A stretch of DNA of 22,637 nt from Ephemerocybe angulata (GCA_013368325.1 JAACJK010000026.1:1-22637); one strand, 5' to 3'. Numbered from the stretch's first letter, positions 11,323-21,724 are shown. Notes: generated from the letters alone by a model not told the origin. Made by a program: numbers and translations.

Positions 11323-11618
11323 TACCAATCAACCTGAGGCTCTCTTTTCTGGCGAGTACCGGAGGTGTGAGCGAGGAGTACCCGCCATGAGAGACACATT
11401 CCACGACCATTGGATTCATGCCCACGGATCTAGGTATACCCGATAATAGTACGTACGCCGTGTGCTCGTCGATTGCACGTAACCGAACTCCCGCGGAGGC
11501 ACTGTATGGACTTGTTCCAGACGTGGGAGCGTCGATTACACAACTTGTGGCTTGTGATATTTACTCCATTACTGGGAGCATCGACGTGCACTATGGCCGA
11601 TGCATTGGTGTGAACTTA

Positions 11619-11891
11619 GCCTGCTTCTGGCGTGTGCTCGACGAGTACCCACAACAATACATTCCAAATCTCCATGCATGGAGGCGACATCAATGGCTCA
11701 GAGGTCGCCGCCTGCTTCTGGCGTGTGCTCGACGAGTACCCACAACAATACATTCCAAATCTCCATGCATGGAGGCGACATCAATGGCTCAGAGGTCGCC
11801 GCCTGCTTCTGGCGTGTGCTCGACGAGTACCCACAACAATACATTCCAAATCTCCATGCATGGAGGCGACATCAATGGCTCAGAGGTCGCC
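11619..11891. repeat. Three identical 91-bp tandem repeats
   Basis: Units run 11619-11709, 11710-11800 and 11801-11891 and read as identical base by base. Each contains the perfect palindrome CTCCATGCATGGAG, an inverted pair GGCGAC...GTCGCC spaced by 15 bases, and CTCGACGAG. As 91 leaves a remainder of one on division by three, a reading frame passing through the three units reads each unit in a different frame, and no stop is met. Identity implies very recent amplification or homogenisation. Confidence 0.95.
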
Positions 11892-12080
11892 GAGTACCCC
11901 AAATAGTCACCCCGTAATTAATATAGTTGATCCACGCTGATGCGATGCACATCATACTTAGTGGGTTCTCATCGCATTCAAGCCCGAAATAGTTATTAAT
12001 GCAGCACATTACCCAGCAGGCATGCGCTCAGCATTAAATCGAAACTGCCTGTTATAGCCACAGAAGGCAGGCTTATTCGC

Positions 12081-12088
12081 TATATAAG
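12081..12088 (+). promoter_or_regulatory. TATA-like element upstream of copy D
   Basis: TATATAAG lies about 130 bp before the start codon of copy D and about 80 bp before the predicted 5'-UTR intron, a reasonable position for a core promoter. It is a pattern match only. Confidence 0.4.
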
Positions 12089-12165
12089 GTCATATTTCTA
12101 GTGAACATCTTAACCACTCCCCTCCCTGTGCGATAGCAGGTTAGCTACAAAACAAGTGACATCAG

Positions 12166-12212
12166 GTATGTAAACCGCTCTACACCCGGAGTGGCTCGCT
12201 GAAACTTCTCAG
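12166..12212 (+). other. Predicted 5'-UTR intron of copy D
   Basis: A CAG|GTATGT donor and a TTCTCAG acceptor bound 47 bp, with a CTGAAAC branch-like motif shortly before the acceptor. The intron ends 7 bp before the copy D ATG, a layout like those predicted for copies A and B. Confidence 0.5.
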
Positions 12213-12219
12213 TAGTACA

Positions 12220-14724
12220 ATGCTGGAAGACCCCTTAAAACGGCCATCATTTGACGGCAGTAGGGTTAGGTACCCTCCCAAAAAGTCCATGGTACTCCGG
12301 GAGCTTGTGGAGAGCTGTCACTCCCTAAATGACGCCGGACGCCTGGATGAGCTTGCTCTCCTAGTTGCCTCCGGGGTTGGCCCGGGCTATCTCACTCAAC
12401 TCGATTATGCTCCAGACATTATGGATGAAGACCAGTTGGGAAGCGTCCATCGCTTCTACGGCAACGTGTATGGTATCTCAAAGAACATCATGGTTCGAGA
12501 CTCTGCGCTGAGCGTAGTACGAAGTCACCTCCTTGAAGACAGCCTTGCTACTGATCGCGGACACACATTCACGTGGGTGCCTACCTTCGAGGTATGTCTC
12601 AATGCTATTGGAAATGACTTCGCCTGACAACAGCTGTAAATTCCAGGGTGAAGACGAGAGAGAAGAGGCCCCCGTTCAGTCCATTCCGTATATCCCCTTC
12701 GCCACATTTCACAAGACCGGCTCACTCGGCATTCTTCTACCTGGGCTATACAGTCCACGAAGATCAAGCGCCGTAACTCTGATGGAGTTCAGAACTGTCT
12801 GGGATACTATCATCGCTCCAGCCTTGATGCATGCAATCTCTCCCAGTTCTCCCGAGGAACCCACCTATACCCACGATCCGACAATACACTCCCTCCCAGA
12901 GCATTGCATCCCAGCTTTCGTCGAGAAAGTGAAGGAAAGGGCGCTACACTCCGGGATACGCTGGCTTACCGACATATACTTCGTCCACGTCATTCAAAGT
13001 CAATCAGATCTACACCCGCTTAACCAGAGGATCGAAGCATCGGTAACTCTGGAAACCTACCTTTCGGAGAACGGTATCCAGTATAGCGACATAGATGCGG
13101 ACGAGATTCTCAACGGGAACTGGTATATCGATGTGGCTGTCGATGTATCGGTCCCAGGGCGATGTGTCGTATGGCGCACGGAGTGCCATTCGGATATTCA
13201 CAAGGCTATAACCGATGAGGACCTTGACCAAAGCGATTCTGGATACAAGTGCTATCCATTCTCTCACATAGTTGGTGCCTCTGGGTGTCGAATGGTGCCA
13301 CGATTCTCCCCCCAGGATACGTGTGCCCCCGATTATGCGTATATCGACCTTAAAATGGCTGACGAAACACTCCGCGCCGTCGACGAGGATGGTCTGATCC
13401 TCGATAGCATCACACCCGCCCATCTCGCCAACCGGCCACAGAATCACCTTCCCTTCCTACATAACCTGGCGAAGCTATACGGTGGGCGACAGACACTCAT
13501 ATCAGCCCAGATCGTCATTCGAGCGTCGTTGGGTGACGCCGACAGTGCGTTTCTGGGATTTGACTGCAAGGTTCTGGACAAGGCATGTCTATCTTTCGGC
13601 CATGATGATTTCTGGTACGTATTCTCTACTAATCTAGATGGCACAGAGGGCTAAATATGTCTATTCATAGGTATTGGAGGGCGCTACGGGCTTTTGGGCT
13701 CAGCCGAATTATGGAACGACTGCGAATCAGTGCTCCCCACCTGTATAGGCACCCCGGCAGTCTCGCTCTCTCAGATGCGATTGCTTTTCTCGTCAACTCT
13801 TTCCACACCACATACCACGATGACAATCCAAACAATCTCCCATACCCGATCTCAACGGATAGAGGGATCGTCTTTCTGGAGAACATATCGCTTGGAGGTC
13901 GAGGCGAGGCCCCACACTTCACGGAGGGGTTTAGCAAGACTCACTATGCGCTTGAAAGTAAACGGCTACCCCAGGAAGACATCCCGCTTTATATCGCACT
14001 CACATCGCAACATGGACCTGTCCCTTCTCCGCCACCCCCTCATCCGGCGCCTTGTGCCGCCCTCCCATTTCGATCAGCCACACCGTTCCTCGGAAGTAAA
14101 GTCCCATGCGCCCTCTACGATGGTGATACTACTTCGATCAGGAAACTCGAATTCGCTAGAGAACGCGACATCCTGGTGGACGAGTCAATGCACGGATTTG
14201 TTCGACAGCTCCAGAACAACTTCTTCACAGACATACTGTCCAAAGCTCCAAGGACTCCGAGCCGGGTATCGTGTCTCCGCTCCACTCCTCGAAATCAGCA
14301 GTTCTCCGATCTAGCGCTATTTCATCAAGCCAATCTTGCTACGGCATTTACAGCCGTTCGTTGGAAGCACGCTACCCGGGACGAATGGATCAGGGTGTTC
14401 GACTTGTTCTTCCCCGCACATGCCCATAGCTCTACGTCATCCGTGGTGGCAGACCAATACCACAGCATGCCCTACTTCAAGCATTGGCAGCGACTCAAGA
14501 AGATACTGTCAGGTGTATCATTTGACATCCTTCGTAGCGCGGTCTGGACCACATTCTTCAAGTCACTCTATTGGATCCCCTTCGCCTCGCCCCATCGTGT
14601 TTGGGGTACAGGATCTGTTGGGTCATTTACCCCCCTTCCCGGTGCATCACCTGGTGCACCCTATGCGAGTGTTTTAATCAACGGCGAAACCGACCCATCC
14701 TTCGACCCACATGTGCTTTCCTAG
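12220..14724 (+). CDS. Family copy D, unknown-function protein, 797 aa, three exons
   Basis: Exons are 12220-12591, 12647-13614 and 13671-14724; introns of 55 bp (GTATGT...TCCAG) and 56 bp (GTACGT...CATAG) give 798 codons ending in TAG. The start is the first ATG and lies just after a predicted 5'-UTR intron. Motifs in order: RFYGNVYGISKNI (78-90), a PGLYS block (156-160), GNWYIDVAVDVS (281-292), SHIVGASGCR (330-339), Trp split by intron 2 (447) then YWRALRA, STDRGIVFLENIS (508-520), a proline-rich segment around 562-574, NFFTDILSKAP (630-640), RWKHATRDEW (677-686), FFKSLYWIP (742-750) and VLING (781-785). It carries the fullest set of family motifs and is a good reference member. There is no evident secretion signal or membrane span. 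Its cellular role is unknown. Confidence 0.88.
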
Positions 14725-17140
14725 ATCTGATGGCTGTAGGAGTTGGACTTTTATATATATATCTCATGTATATCTATTTTAATTTCTCCTGCGAGTCCAA
14801 GTAATAGTGTACGCCCTCTGGTGAGGATACAACGGCTATTTTCTACCGCGCGATCCAGCGATTTTTATAGGTACGCAGTATATTGTAGGTAGTCTAGAAG
14901 AAGCAAGTTCTACGAGGTTCGAAAGGAAGGTGGAGCCCGTATCATCCATACTGGGGAGCGGCCACAGGCATTAAGGTCTATAGACGAGAATGGTATCATA
15001 TGAGCACCCCCTTTCCTGATATACAGAGCCTCAGCTGGGTATATGTTGTGCAAAATCGCAAGACCTGATACGTACGGTGTCCGAGAGGGACATGGATGGA
15101 TTTTCACGAGCGGCGATGGCCCTTAGTGGCTGTGTATGGTACCATAAGGCTGGGCGTGACAAGGGCGTGAATTCCCTGGCGTCTCCTGTGTGGGTAGGAG
15201 AGATGAAGGGTGTTCATGTTGCTTGTAGGACCAGAAGGGTGTACTATATCATTATAGAGTGCTTAATTCTACCTATATGTTGTGTGCCAACCGGGCAGGG
15301 CTACTTGGGAAAGGTGGTTTTGTGTCTGGTCATGAAGAGCTCGATGCTCGGTTAAGAAACAATCAAGCATTGGGTGGGAAAAATTGATTCGGAGGCCGGG
15401 GCACGATGACCAGAAATCCGAAGGGGGAAGCAGGAGGACAGGGGTCTGCGATCGGTGCGTATGTGGCGTGTAAAGCCACAGCGGACCTATCTCGGTTGCT
15501 CAAAGGCTCATCATTCTTCCAGTGCGTCAAAGAGGCTAGCCCAGGGGCACACTCTCCAAAAGACGCTTCCATTCATGACGAATTGAAGCGAATTGAGCGT
15601 GAGGAATGCAGCCATCAGATTGGAATGTTCCCGGCGAATATACATGGCTTGTGACCGTGCAAAACGTGTCATCAATGTACCGCTTTAGTAGGAGCCATTC
15701 ATGGCCTCTGAAATACAGGGGGTCCATGATAAGCTCGCAGATGTCCGAGTAAATCAGGCCATTACTAGGATGTATATTACAGCGTCTATCCCCTTCCCTT
15801 TTCCGCCTTCTATCATCGACCCTTGCGCCTGTCTCGTTCATTGATTTACTTTCTTCACCATGCCCGCTGAACACACACCCCGAGGGAGTCTTCACGTGAA
15901 GAATGTGGAATATATTATGGGTCCGTGCGCCGTACTTCACTTTTTGTTATCTGGTCTAAGGAGTATGTAGCCCTTTTAGAGTCTCGATCTATTGGCGTAG
16001 ACAAGGGGCTTCCGAGTAAAGTATGGCCGGTCCGCTTGCGGAAACTGTATGTTCAGTCTCTCAATGACAACTACCCGATTGGATCTATTGTTCTACGTAT
16101 GTATCTCCTTGACCAGAATCCATGGGCGCTCATATCCAGACTCCAATGATTAGGAAAGGAGAGCGGAGAAGGCAATAGGATGATCATTATTGATGGCGGG
16201 CAGCGTATTGGGACTATTAAATTGTGAGATGTCGCCGTTCCACCGTTCGGTTAGTACTAACAGGGAATAGGTTTCTCTCGGGGCAGGTACGTCACGGATA
16301 TCTATCTTTTAAAGGCTGCTACTAATCATCAACCGTTTTTTCCTTCGCCTGAAGATTCCTTGTAAGCGCGATTCCAGTCTTACTATAGATCTCCATCTGA
16401 CATTCGACATTCGACCGCTGCAGACATATCATCGTAAGTAATTTATTGTTCGGCTGGGTGTACCTATCTAAGGCCATTCACAAGCTCATCCAAGAAGGCA
16501 ATATACTTCAAGCAAGTCCCGGGCGCCCCTATTCGTGAAGTCGCCGACATAGAATGGAAGACTCGGTTTCTCAGCCAGCGACTGGATATCTTCATCTACA
16601 ACGATATGTCTGATGACGAGGCTCGACACGTATACCAGGTGAGTCATTAGTTCTGGCGACGGTCTCATAGTAGCTTATTCTCGTTTCATAGCTCATGAAC
16701 TGCTAACGGCTCAAGTCGGACGACGGAGGGCTTTCCTAAGGGTATGCGCTGTTAGACTACTTGCCATAGTTAGAGCCGTTTAGGCCATGATAAATCCACA
16801 TATGTCATCTGTTCACACAAGCCCGTAAGCGGCGAGGAATCATCCCAACAGGATAGTACAGTCCATTTACTAAGCACCTCACGCACAGTTCTGTGTACTG
16901 GTAGGTAGGTGTGAAGGTGCCGTGGCCCAACTCCGTAACTGGTAGGCGACGTCTCAGAGCGCTGTCTCGCATGAAGGAGGAGTGCCAATCGAGATCGCAT
17001 CATATGTCAGTGTGTATTAATGTAGGCCATATATGCGATAGCCTATGTATGATGATACCAGCCATTGAATGGACGCATATATGTCCTTTCTGAGACATTT
17101 CCCGTCCCCTATCACGGACAGTGATATCAACCTTAATGCT
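14725..17140. other. Intergenic region between copies D and E
   Basis: This 2.5 kb gap is the largest in the cluster. I see no intact gene. Small frames at 15406-15654 (plus), 15536-15940 (minus) and 15925-16149 (plus) have no recognisable domain and no consistent exon pattern. One segment at 16485-16706 looks like real exons of another gene and is listed separately. Confidence 0.5.
16485..16706 (+). pseudogene. Orphan exon pair, probable fragment of an unrelated gene
   Basis: An open segment ending at 16638 reads with coding-like composition (including IEWKTRFLSQRLDIFIYND) and stops at a CAG|GTGAGT donor. An acceptor TTTCATAG ends at 16691, giving a 53-bp intron, after which LMNC and a TAA (16704-16706) close the frame in phase. 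Upstream, a donor GTAAGT at 16434 with a CTAAG branch-like word and an acceptor near 16484 would be another intron, but I found no start codon or clean exon before it. No domain is recognised. It may be the 3' end of a gene whose 5' part is lost, or a real gene with a start I missed. Confidence 0.33.
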
Positions 17141-17143
17141 ACG

Positions 17144-17150
17144 ATATAAG
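17144..17150 (+). promoter_or_regulatory. TATA-like element upstream of copy E
   Basis: ATATAAG lies about 100 bp before the copy E ATG. It is a pattern match with a plausible position only. Confidence 0.3.
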
Positions 17151-17250
17151 TTGGAATGGCGGAGAGAACATCATTCAGCGCGCCATCCAACGTACCACCC
17201 AGTCCTAACATTCCATCCAAAATACTCCCTTGTTTCTCCAAAACGACGCC

Positions 17251-19776
17251 ATGGCCACCACGATACCCCAACTGGAGAGTCCTCGAATCTTTCCGTCATT
17301 CCTCGACGAGCCCCCCGAGCACAGCGATAGCAATACACCACCAATGCGCCTCTTCACCTTGGAGTCACTGGTGGAGGCTGCCGACTGGCTTCATATAAAT
17401 GAAAGAGATAAGGACTTAGCCCTCTTGGTTGGATGTGGAGTGGGGCATGACTATCTCGCGCTACTAAATCTCTCCCGCAATCATATGTATGATCGATCTG
17501 CGAGGACAGTTACAAGATTCTACGGCGCCATTATTGGTGTCTCCGAGAACATCGCTGTGAGAGGGGCAGATCTGCTCCTATCGCAGGACCTTTCTGGAGA
17601 GCGATCCATCCGCAACAATTGCTATACTTACCACACGTGGAGCACGTCCGGGGTGAGTCCAATCTGATCTCTCCGTGTGTATATTGGGTACTCATTCCCC
17701 TCTAGCGCTCCTTCACCGCCCCACTGCACGCAATACCCAACACTGGGTTCGCTACTTTTGACGATGGCAACTCCATCGTGATCCTAATCCCCGGACTGTA
17801 CGACGACGCTCGGAAGACGCACGACATCAAGCCTCACGAATATCGAATCATTTGGGACCATGTTATTATCCCTGCCATCGCTGACCTAATTGCAAGTGGC
17901 GACCCGCTCTGCTTCACGTCGCTTACACACAGTGCGGACCAGGACCAATATATGACGCTGGCTAGGTTACCATCCGAGTATCTTCCACATCTATCTGAAG
18001 CTATACGCCGTCACGCCGACTCCACCAATGTTCCGTGGCTCCATGGTTTATCCTTCGTTCATGTTATTCCGCAACGGTCCCCACTTCACGAATTCAGTCT
18101 CAACGCAAGCCATGACACCCTCCTCGCCTATCTATCATCCAATCATATCTCACTCGCGAGCATCGATAATGCTGAGCAGTCAGAAGGAACCTGGACCATT
18201 GAAGTCGGCGTGGACGTGAATGCCGGACATCGATGCGCCGTCTGGGCTAAAGACTACCACTCTATGGTTTACGAAGAGCTCACAGGCGAGACGCTGGATA
18301 CGCACAGCCCCGATTACCAACCTCGAATGATATCGCATCTCACGGATGCCGCTGGATTTCATATGGTGGACGAAGGGGGCATTGATAAGGGATCTACGGG
18401 ACAGCCTACCGTTGTAGACCTATACTCCACGGACCCGAAGCTGAAGGCGTTTACAGAGCACGGAGGCCTTATCGAGACACTCACCGGCCTCGATATGATC
18501 AGGAGGAAGTACAAAGCGATGTCTTTCCTCGAAGCCCTTGCTCGGGAATGTTTGGAGGGTGCGAGGCCCGTCTCTTCGCGAGCTACTGTTCGGAGGCCGC
18601 TACACCTGGCGAAGAAGGCGCTTCTCGATATTGATACCAATATCATATCCGACGCCTGTCTCATTTTTGCCACAGACGTTCTTTGGTGAGTGCATTTTGG
18701 ACTTGGATACACAAATGAATTGATTAGTGAATCGATATCTCAGGAGATGGAGGGCATACCGCGCGTATGCATTTGATTACTTTATTGAAGAGCAGCGAGG
18801 ACATCCCGACAGCCTTTCCATTCAGAAGCAGAATTCACTGCTTGTTACAGTAACCATCGCATGGCTCCTGCAGTCCTTCTTCGCAGCAGAGATGAACCTT
18901 TACGCCACACTCCGCTATCCAGCCTCCCAATGCGCCGGAGCCGTCTTTTTAGAGGAGGTCACCGGCTACGGATTAGGACGAGGCGCATGGTTCGACATGG
19001 TCGAACCTTGTCACTACCTACGCGAGCGAGACATTATTCGAGACCTTGGGGATAATGTCTCGGCTGTTGCTCATGCATTCAGGGTGCGCCAGTACGACGT
19101 AAACGGCCCCCACCCCTCTCGTCCTGCCCCGGATGGCCACCCCGTTTTCCAATGCTCGACTCCCGTCATCGAACACCCAGGATGTACCGGCGTTGCCACG
19201 CCGTATATGGACCACTACCCTGACATTAATTTGGGGGAACGGAGGCCGGACTTTCTGGAAGATCAAGTCGTTCGCCAATACGTAAATGAAGTGACGTTTT
19301 CATTCATTACCGACATTCTTCAAGTGGCACCAAAGAGCAAGGATGGGATTTCGAACGTCTTACTCAACTTCAACAGCCCGAGCGTCTATAGCCTTGACGT
19401 CGGTAACCAGGATGACCTTGGGAACATATTCCGCCAATACCAATGGAAGCACGCGACATACGACGAATGGGCTCGGGCGTTTAATATCCTGTTCCCACCT
19501 CACGGTGTGAATTCCTCGCAGTTCCTCCAACATTGTGGCTCAGCATACTATGGACGCTGGCGGCAACTCTCGCAGGAGCTCTCCAATACCATGTTTCGAA
19601 TGGTTCGGGCAGCAGTTTGGGAAATCATGTTCCGATCCCTTTATTGGATCCCCTCATGCGATGCGGACAGCATATGGTCCGTTACACCTGATTCGCAATA
19701 CACCCACTCAACGACTTTGGGCAGTGGTGGGGGTTCTCTGAAGATACTTATTAATGGACATAGTGGACCCGTTTAA
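17251..19776 (+). CDS. Family copy E, unknown-function protein, 804 aa, three exons
   Basis: Exons are 17251-17652, 17706-18685 and 18744-19776; introns of 53 bp (GTGAGT...TCTAG) and 58 bp (GTGAGT...CTCAG) give 805 codons ending in TAA. The start GCCATGG is a strong context; the longer frame from 17230 begins with TTG. Motifs: a Pro/acidic N-terminus (about 1-37), RFYGAIIGVSENI (89-101), VRGADL (103-108), a PGLYD block (163-167), GTWTIEVGVDV (295-305), Trp split by intron 2 (461) then RWRAYRA, GAVFLEEV where others have DRG..FLEN, SFITDILQVAPKS (647-659), QWKHATYDEW (694-703), FRSLYWIP (757-764) and ILING (795-799). It lacks both the SGCR motif (AAGFHM) and TDRG, and is the largest member. 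It is the last gene of the cluster; beyond it the sequence turns repetitive. Function unknown. Confidence 0.88.
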
Positions 19777-19904
19777 ATATGCATTTTATAAGTTATACCT
19801 GTGTAATGCGCTGTGTTGTACTCGAGCGATTCCAACAGTATATTTCATATTTTCATTTTCGCCTTAATTTATTCGCCTGTGCTCCTCCTCCTTACAGTTT
19901 TGGC
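19777..19904 (+). other. 3' flank of copy E
   Basis: AT-rich sequence, probably the 3'-UTR and terminator region of copy E, running into the T tract. No further element is recognised. Confidence 0.4.
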
Positions 19905-19933
19905 TTTTTTTTTTTTTTTTTTTTTTTTTTTTT
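19905..19933. repeat. Run of 29 T
   Basis: An uninterrupted T homopolymer. On the minus strand it reads as an A tail, and the sequence to its right changes abruptly to GC-rich, which is what the 3' end of a minus-strand retroposed element would look like. A simple homopolymer expansion is the alternative. Confidence 0.9.
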
Positions 19934-21200
19934 CATACTCTATCTTCCGAGTTACCCTCCAAACCCTCCCGCAATCGAGCGCGAGGGCCGAAGCGGCGCA
20001 GTTCGTTAGCACAAGCACCAAGTAACGTAGAAAGACTTCTGATCAGAGCGAGTGCTCGTTAGCCTGAGACCCGTCCCGTATTCGGTAGCCCGCGTGTGGC
20101 GCCTAGATAAGCGCCCACTCGCGCACCGGAACTGAGGCAAAACCAATGGATTTCTTAACGAACTACCTACACCAGCGGTCGTCGTGCTACCTAGTACTAA
20201 CTAGGTGAGAACGTCTAACTACGTTCCCCGTTGGCGCCTCCTACCCAAAAAGAGCTGGTGCGTCGGGTGCCCTCACAGTCTTGCGCCTGCCGTCTTGCCT
20301 CGGAACCCTCGGGATTCCGCCTTGCCCTACGCCCAACCTTCGAGCCCACCTGGTGCTTCGTCGCACCGAGAGATCCCAGCGAGCCCAGCCCCGATATCCA
20401 GTACAGCCGGTTAGCGAGCATATGACGCGACGGGCCCAAGTAGACGGACTCACCAATACGCCGAGCCCCCACTAGCTACCTCCCTTCCTGCCAGTGTACG
20501 CGCATCCTCCATCGCCTTCCCGAGCCACCCGTTTATTATGCAGAACGGAGTCTGCCGAGCCTGTGGGGCAGTCACCCGATATGTGTCGCGTTTGGCGCGT
20601 GTTAAGGGCTGCGTGTGATAGAGGGTGCCGTGCGTCGGCAGCACGAACCCTCCATGCCTCCTGAAAAAATCTAGCTTCTTTAAAGCTCGCCGTAAGCTAG
20701 AACAATAACAACGAGAGACCCACCTGATTTGTGCCCGGCGTTCCGTTCCCCGTTGGACCGTTCCCAGTCTTTCGACCCTCTCATATCTTCGCGTTTGTAC
20801 TTGGCATATATACCAAAGGCCCTACTTACTGAATAGTAGCCCCCCATCGGACTTTACCTGTGGGATCAGCCACCTTTTAACGCCCTCCAGGTCGATTATT
20901 GCGTTTCCGACGCGATCGAGTCCCTGAACCCTACGAGACTTCCCTCGTAGGTCCGTCTGCCCGTTCGACCCGTTCCGTCCCTGCCAGTCCTCCTCCGTGT
21001 ACCTATAGTACCTGTAGCCCCACAGTTAGCGCACAGAATCAGAAGTGAACGCTTACCTATCGAGTCTAAGCCAGCGTCGTCGCCGTTGAGGTCCAACCCT
21101 ATCCCAATCCATCTCGGCGATCGCCGAGCCATCACATCACGCGGCTTTGTCATCCATGTACCCGCCTTGTCGCTCACGTAAGCTCCGCTCCTCATTAACT
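19934..21200 (-). mobile_element. Possible degenerate retroelement or retroposed segment
   Basis: This block is visibly richer in G+C than the flanks, has few stops in any frame, and joins a 29-base A tail on the minus strand at its left end. No reverse transcriptase, endonuclease or RNase H motif is seen, so if it is a non-LTR element it is only a 5'-truncated or non-autonomous piece. A 13-bp word CGTTCCCCGTTGG occurs twice (20222-20234 and 20744-20756). I could not find target-site duplications. The call rests mainly on composition and the tail. Confidence 0.3.
20822..21112 (-). CDS. Possible small two-exon gene, 81 aa, unknown
   Basis: On the minus strand an ATG at 21112 in good context opens an 18-codon exon (21112-21057) that ends in phase 2 at a GTAAGC donor. 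A 45-bp intron with a perfect CTAAC branch motif and CTACAG acceptor (ends 21012) leads to a second exon (21011-20822) that runs to TAG. The product would be basic and Arg/Trp-rich at the N-terminus, with the segment GNAIIDLEGVKRWLIPQ near the end. I recognise no domain. The GC-rich block is open in several frames, so a chance frame, or a piece of a mobile element, is quite possible. Confidence 0.25.
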
Positions 21201-21302
21201 CGTTTCTGAGTCCTTCCTGTGTATCAATAAATCGGAGGAAATCAGATATACTCTTAGAAATATGAACTAGGCTAGAATAGTCTTGTAGAGAGCCCGAAGT
21301 TT

Positions 21303-21527
21303 CTAATCTGAGTCAGCGTGATAGTTTTCGTTCTCGGGCAGCCGAAAACCGGCGGATTTGTACAAGTCCTTCCTGAGCTCATAGAGCATTGCCATAAAAT
21401 GGTATAAAATACCCAAAATTGTCAGGAATACTATTAACTCTAGAATCTTAGCAAACAAAGTGTTCTCTACAACGTCGCCTAACAGACGCAGGCAAGACGT
21501 AGGCTTGTTCGTGTGTTGTGAGAGCAT
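21303..21527 (-). CDS. Possible small membrane protein, 74 aa
   Basis: An ATG at 21527 opens 75 codons to a stop at 21303. Residues about 28-48 are strongly hydrophobic (KILELIVFLTILGILYHF) and could form one membrane helix, followed by a charged tail. No homologue is recognised. In a second minus frame just upstream (ATG at 21586) a short Cys-containing segment, APCNHCVRGVDIC, resembles the Cys-rich start of some fungal proteins, and a GT...TTAG intron could join it to the hydrophobic part. I treat both as weak; the AT-richer composition also fits non-coding DNA. Confidence 0.25.
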   Translation of the reverse strand: MLSQHTNKPTSCLRLLGDVVENTLFAKILELIVFLTILGILYHFMAMLYELRKDLYKSAGFRLPENENYHADSD

Positions 21528-21610
21528 ATGTCTACACCCCGTACACAGTGGTTGCACGGAGCTCCATCATTGGAAGCAATCTCCATGGATTCTCTAGATT
21601 GCTTGGATGG

Positions 21611-21650
21611 TGTTGTGTGGATAATCCTCGAATGCCCATATGGGCACCTA
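21611..21650. repeat. Degenerate partial unit of the 75-bp satellite
   Basis: The segment GTGTGGATAATCCTCGAATG followed by CCCATATGGGCACC matches the unit region GTGTGTAATCCTCGAGCGCACATATGTG of the array in order and spacing. It keeps a palindrome at the core (TGCCCATATGGGCA) although the bases differ from the array consensus. It lies about 100 bp left of the main array. Confidence 0.6.
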
Positions 21651-21724
21651 CATCAAACCGACATTGTGTAGCTAGATGAAAGCCTTTTTGCAGAAAGAAA
21701 CCCCTTCATTTCCCGGAGAAACCT

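Larger units (their letters stand above)
10866..12165. other. Intergenic region between copies C and D
   Basis: No gene is supported. Besides the 91-bp triple repeat (11619-11891) and an 18-bp palindrome (11305-11322), the region has three overlapping open frames (11418-11906, 11600-11917, 11632-11940) that exist only because the repeat is stop-free in all frames. A TATATAAG sequence at 12081-12088 lies about 130 bp before the copy D ATG. Confidence 0.55.

Noticed and set aside
11418..11940. Three overlapping plus-strand frames of 162, 105 and 102 codons
   Set aside because: All three pass through the 91-bp repeat, which is open in every frame. A faint likeness of one upstream segment (DIYSITGSIDV) to the RFYG..YGIS block of the family is too weak to claim a sixth copy.
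15536..15940. 134-codon minus-strand frame between copies D and E
   Set aside because: No domain, no homologue recognised, and comparable frames occur on the other strand of the same region.
20215..20475. Four overlapping frames on both strands in the GC-rich block
   Set aside because: Low stop density from high G+C explains them; none shows a motif.
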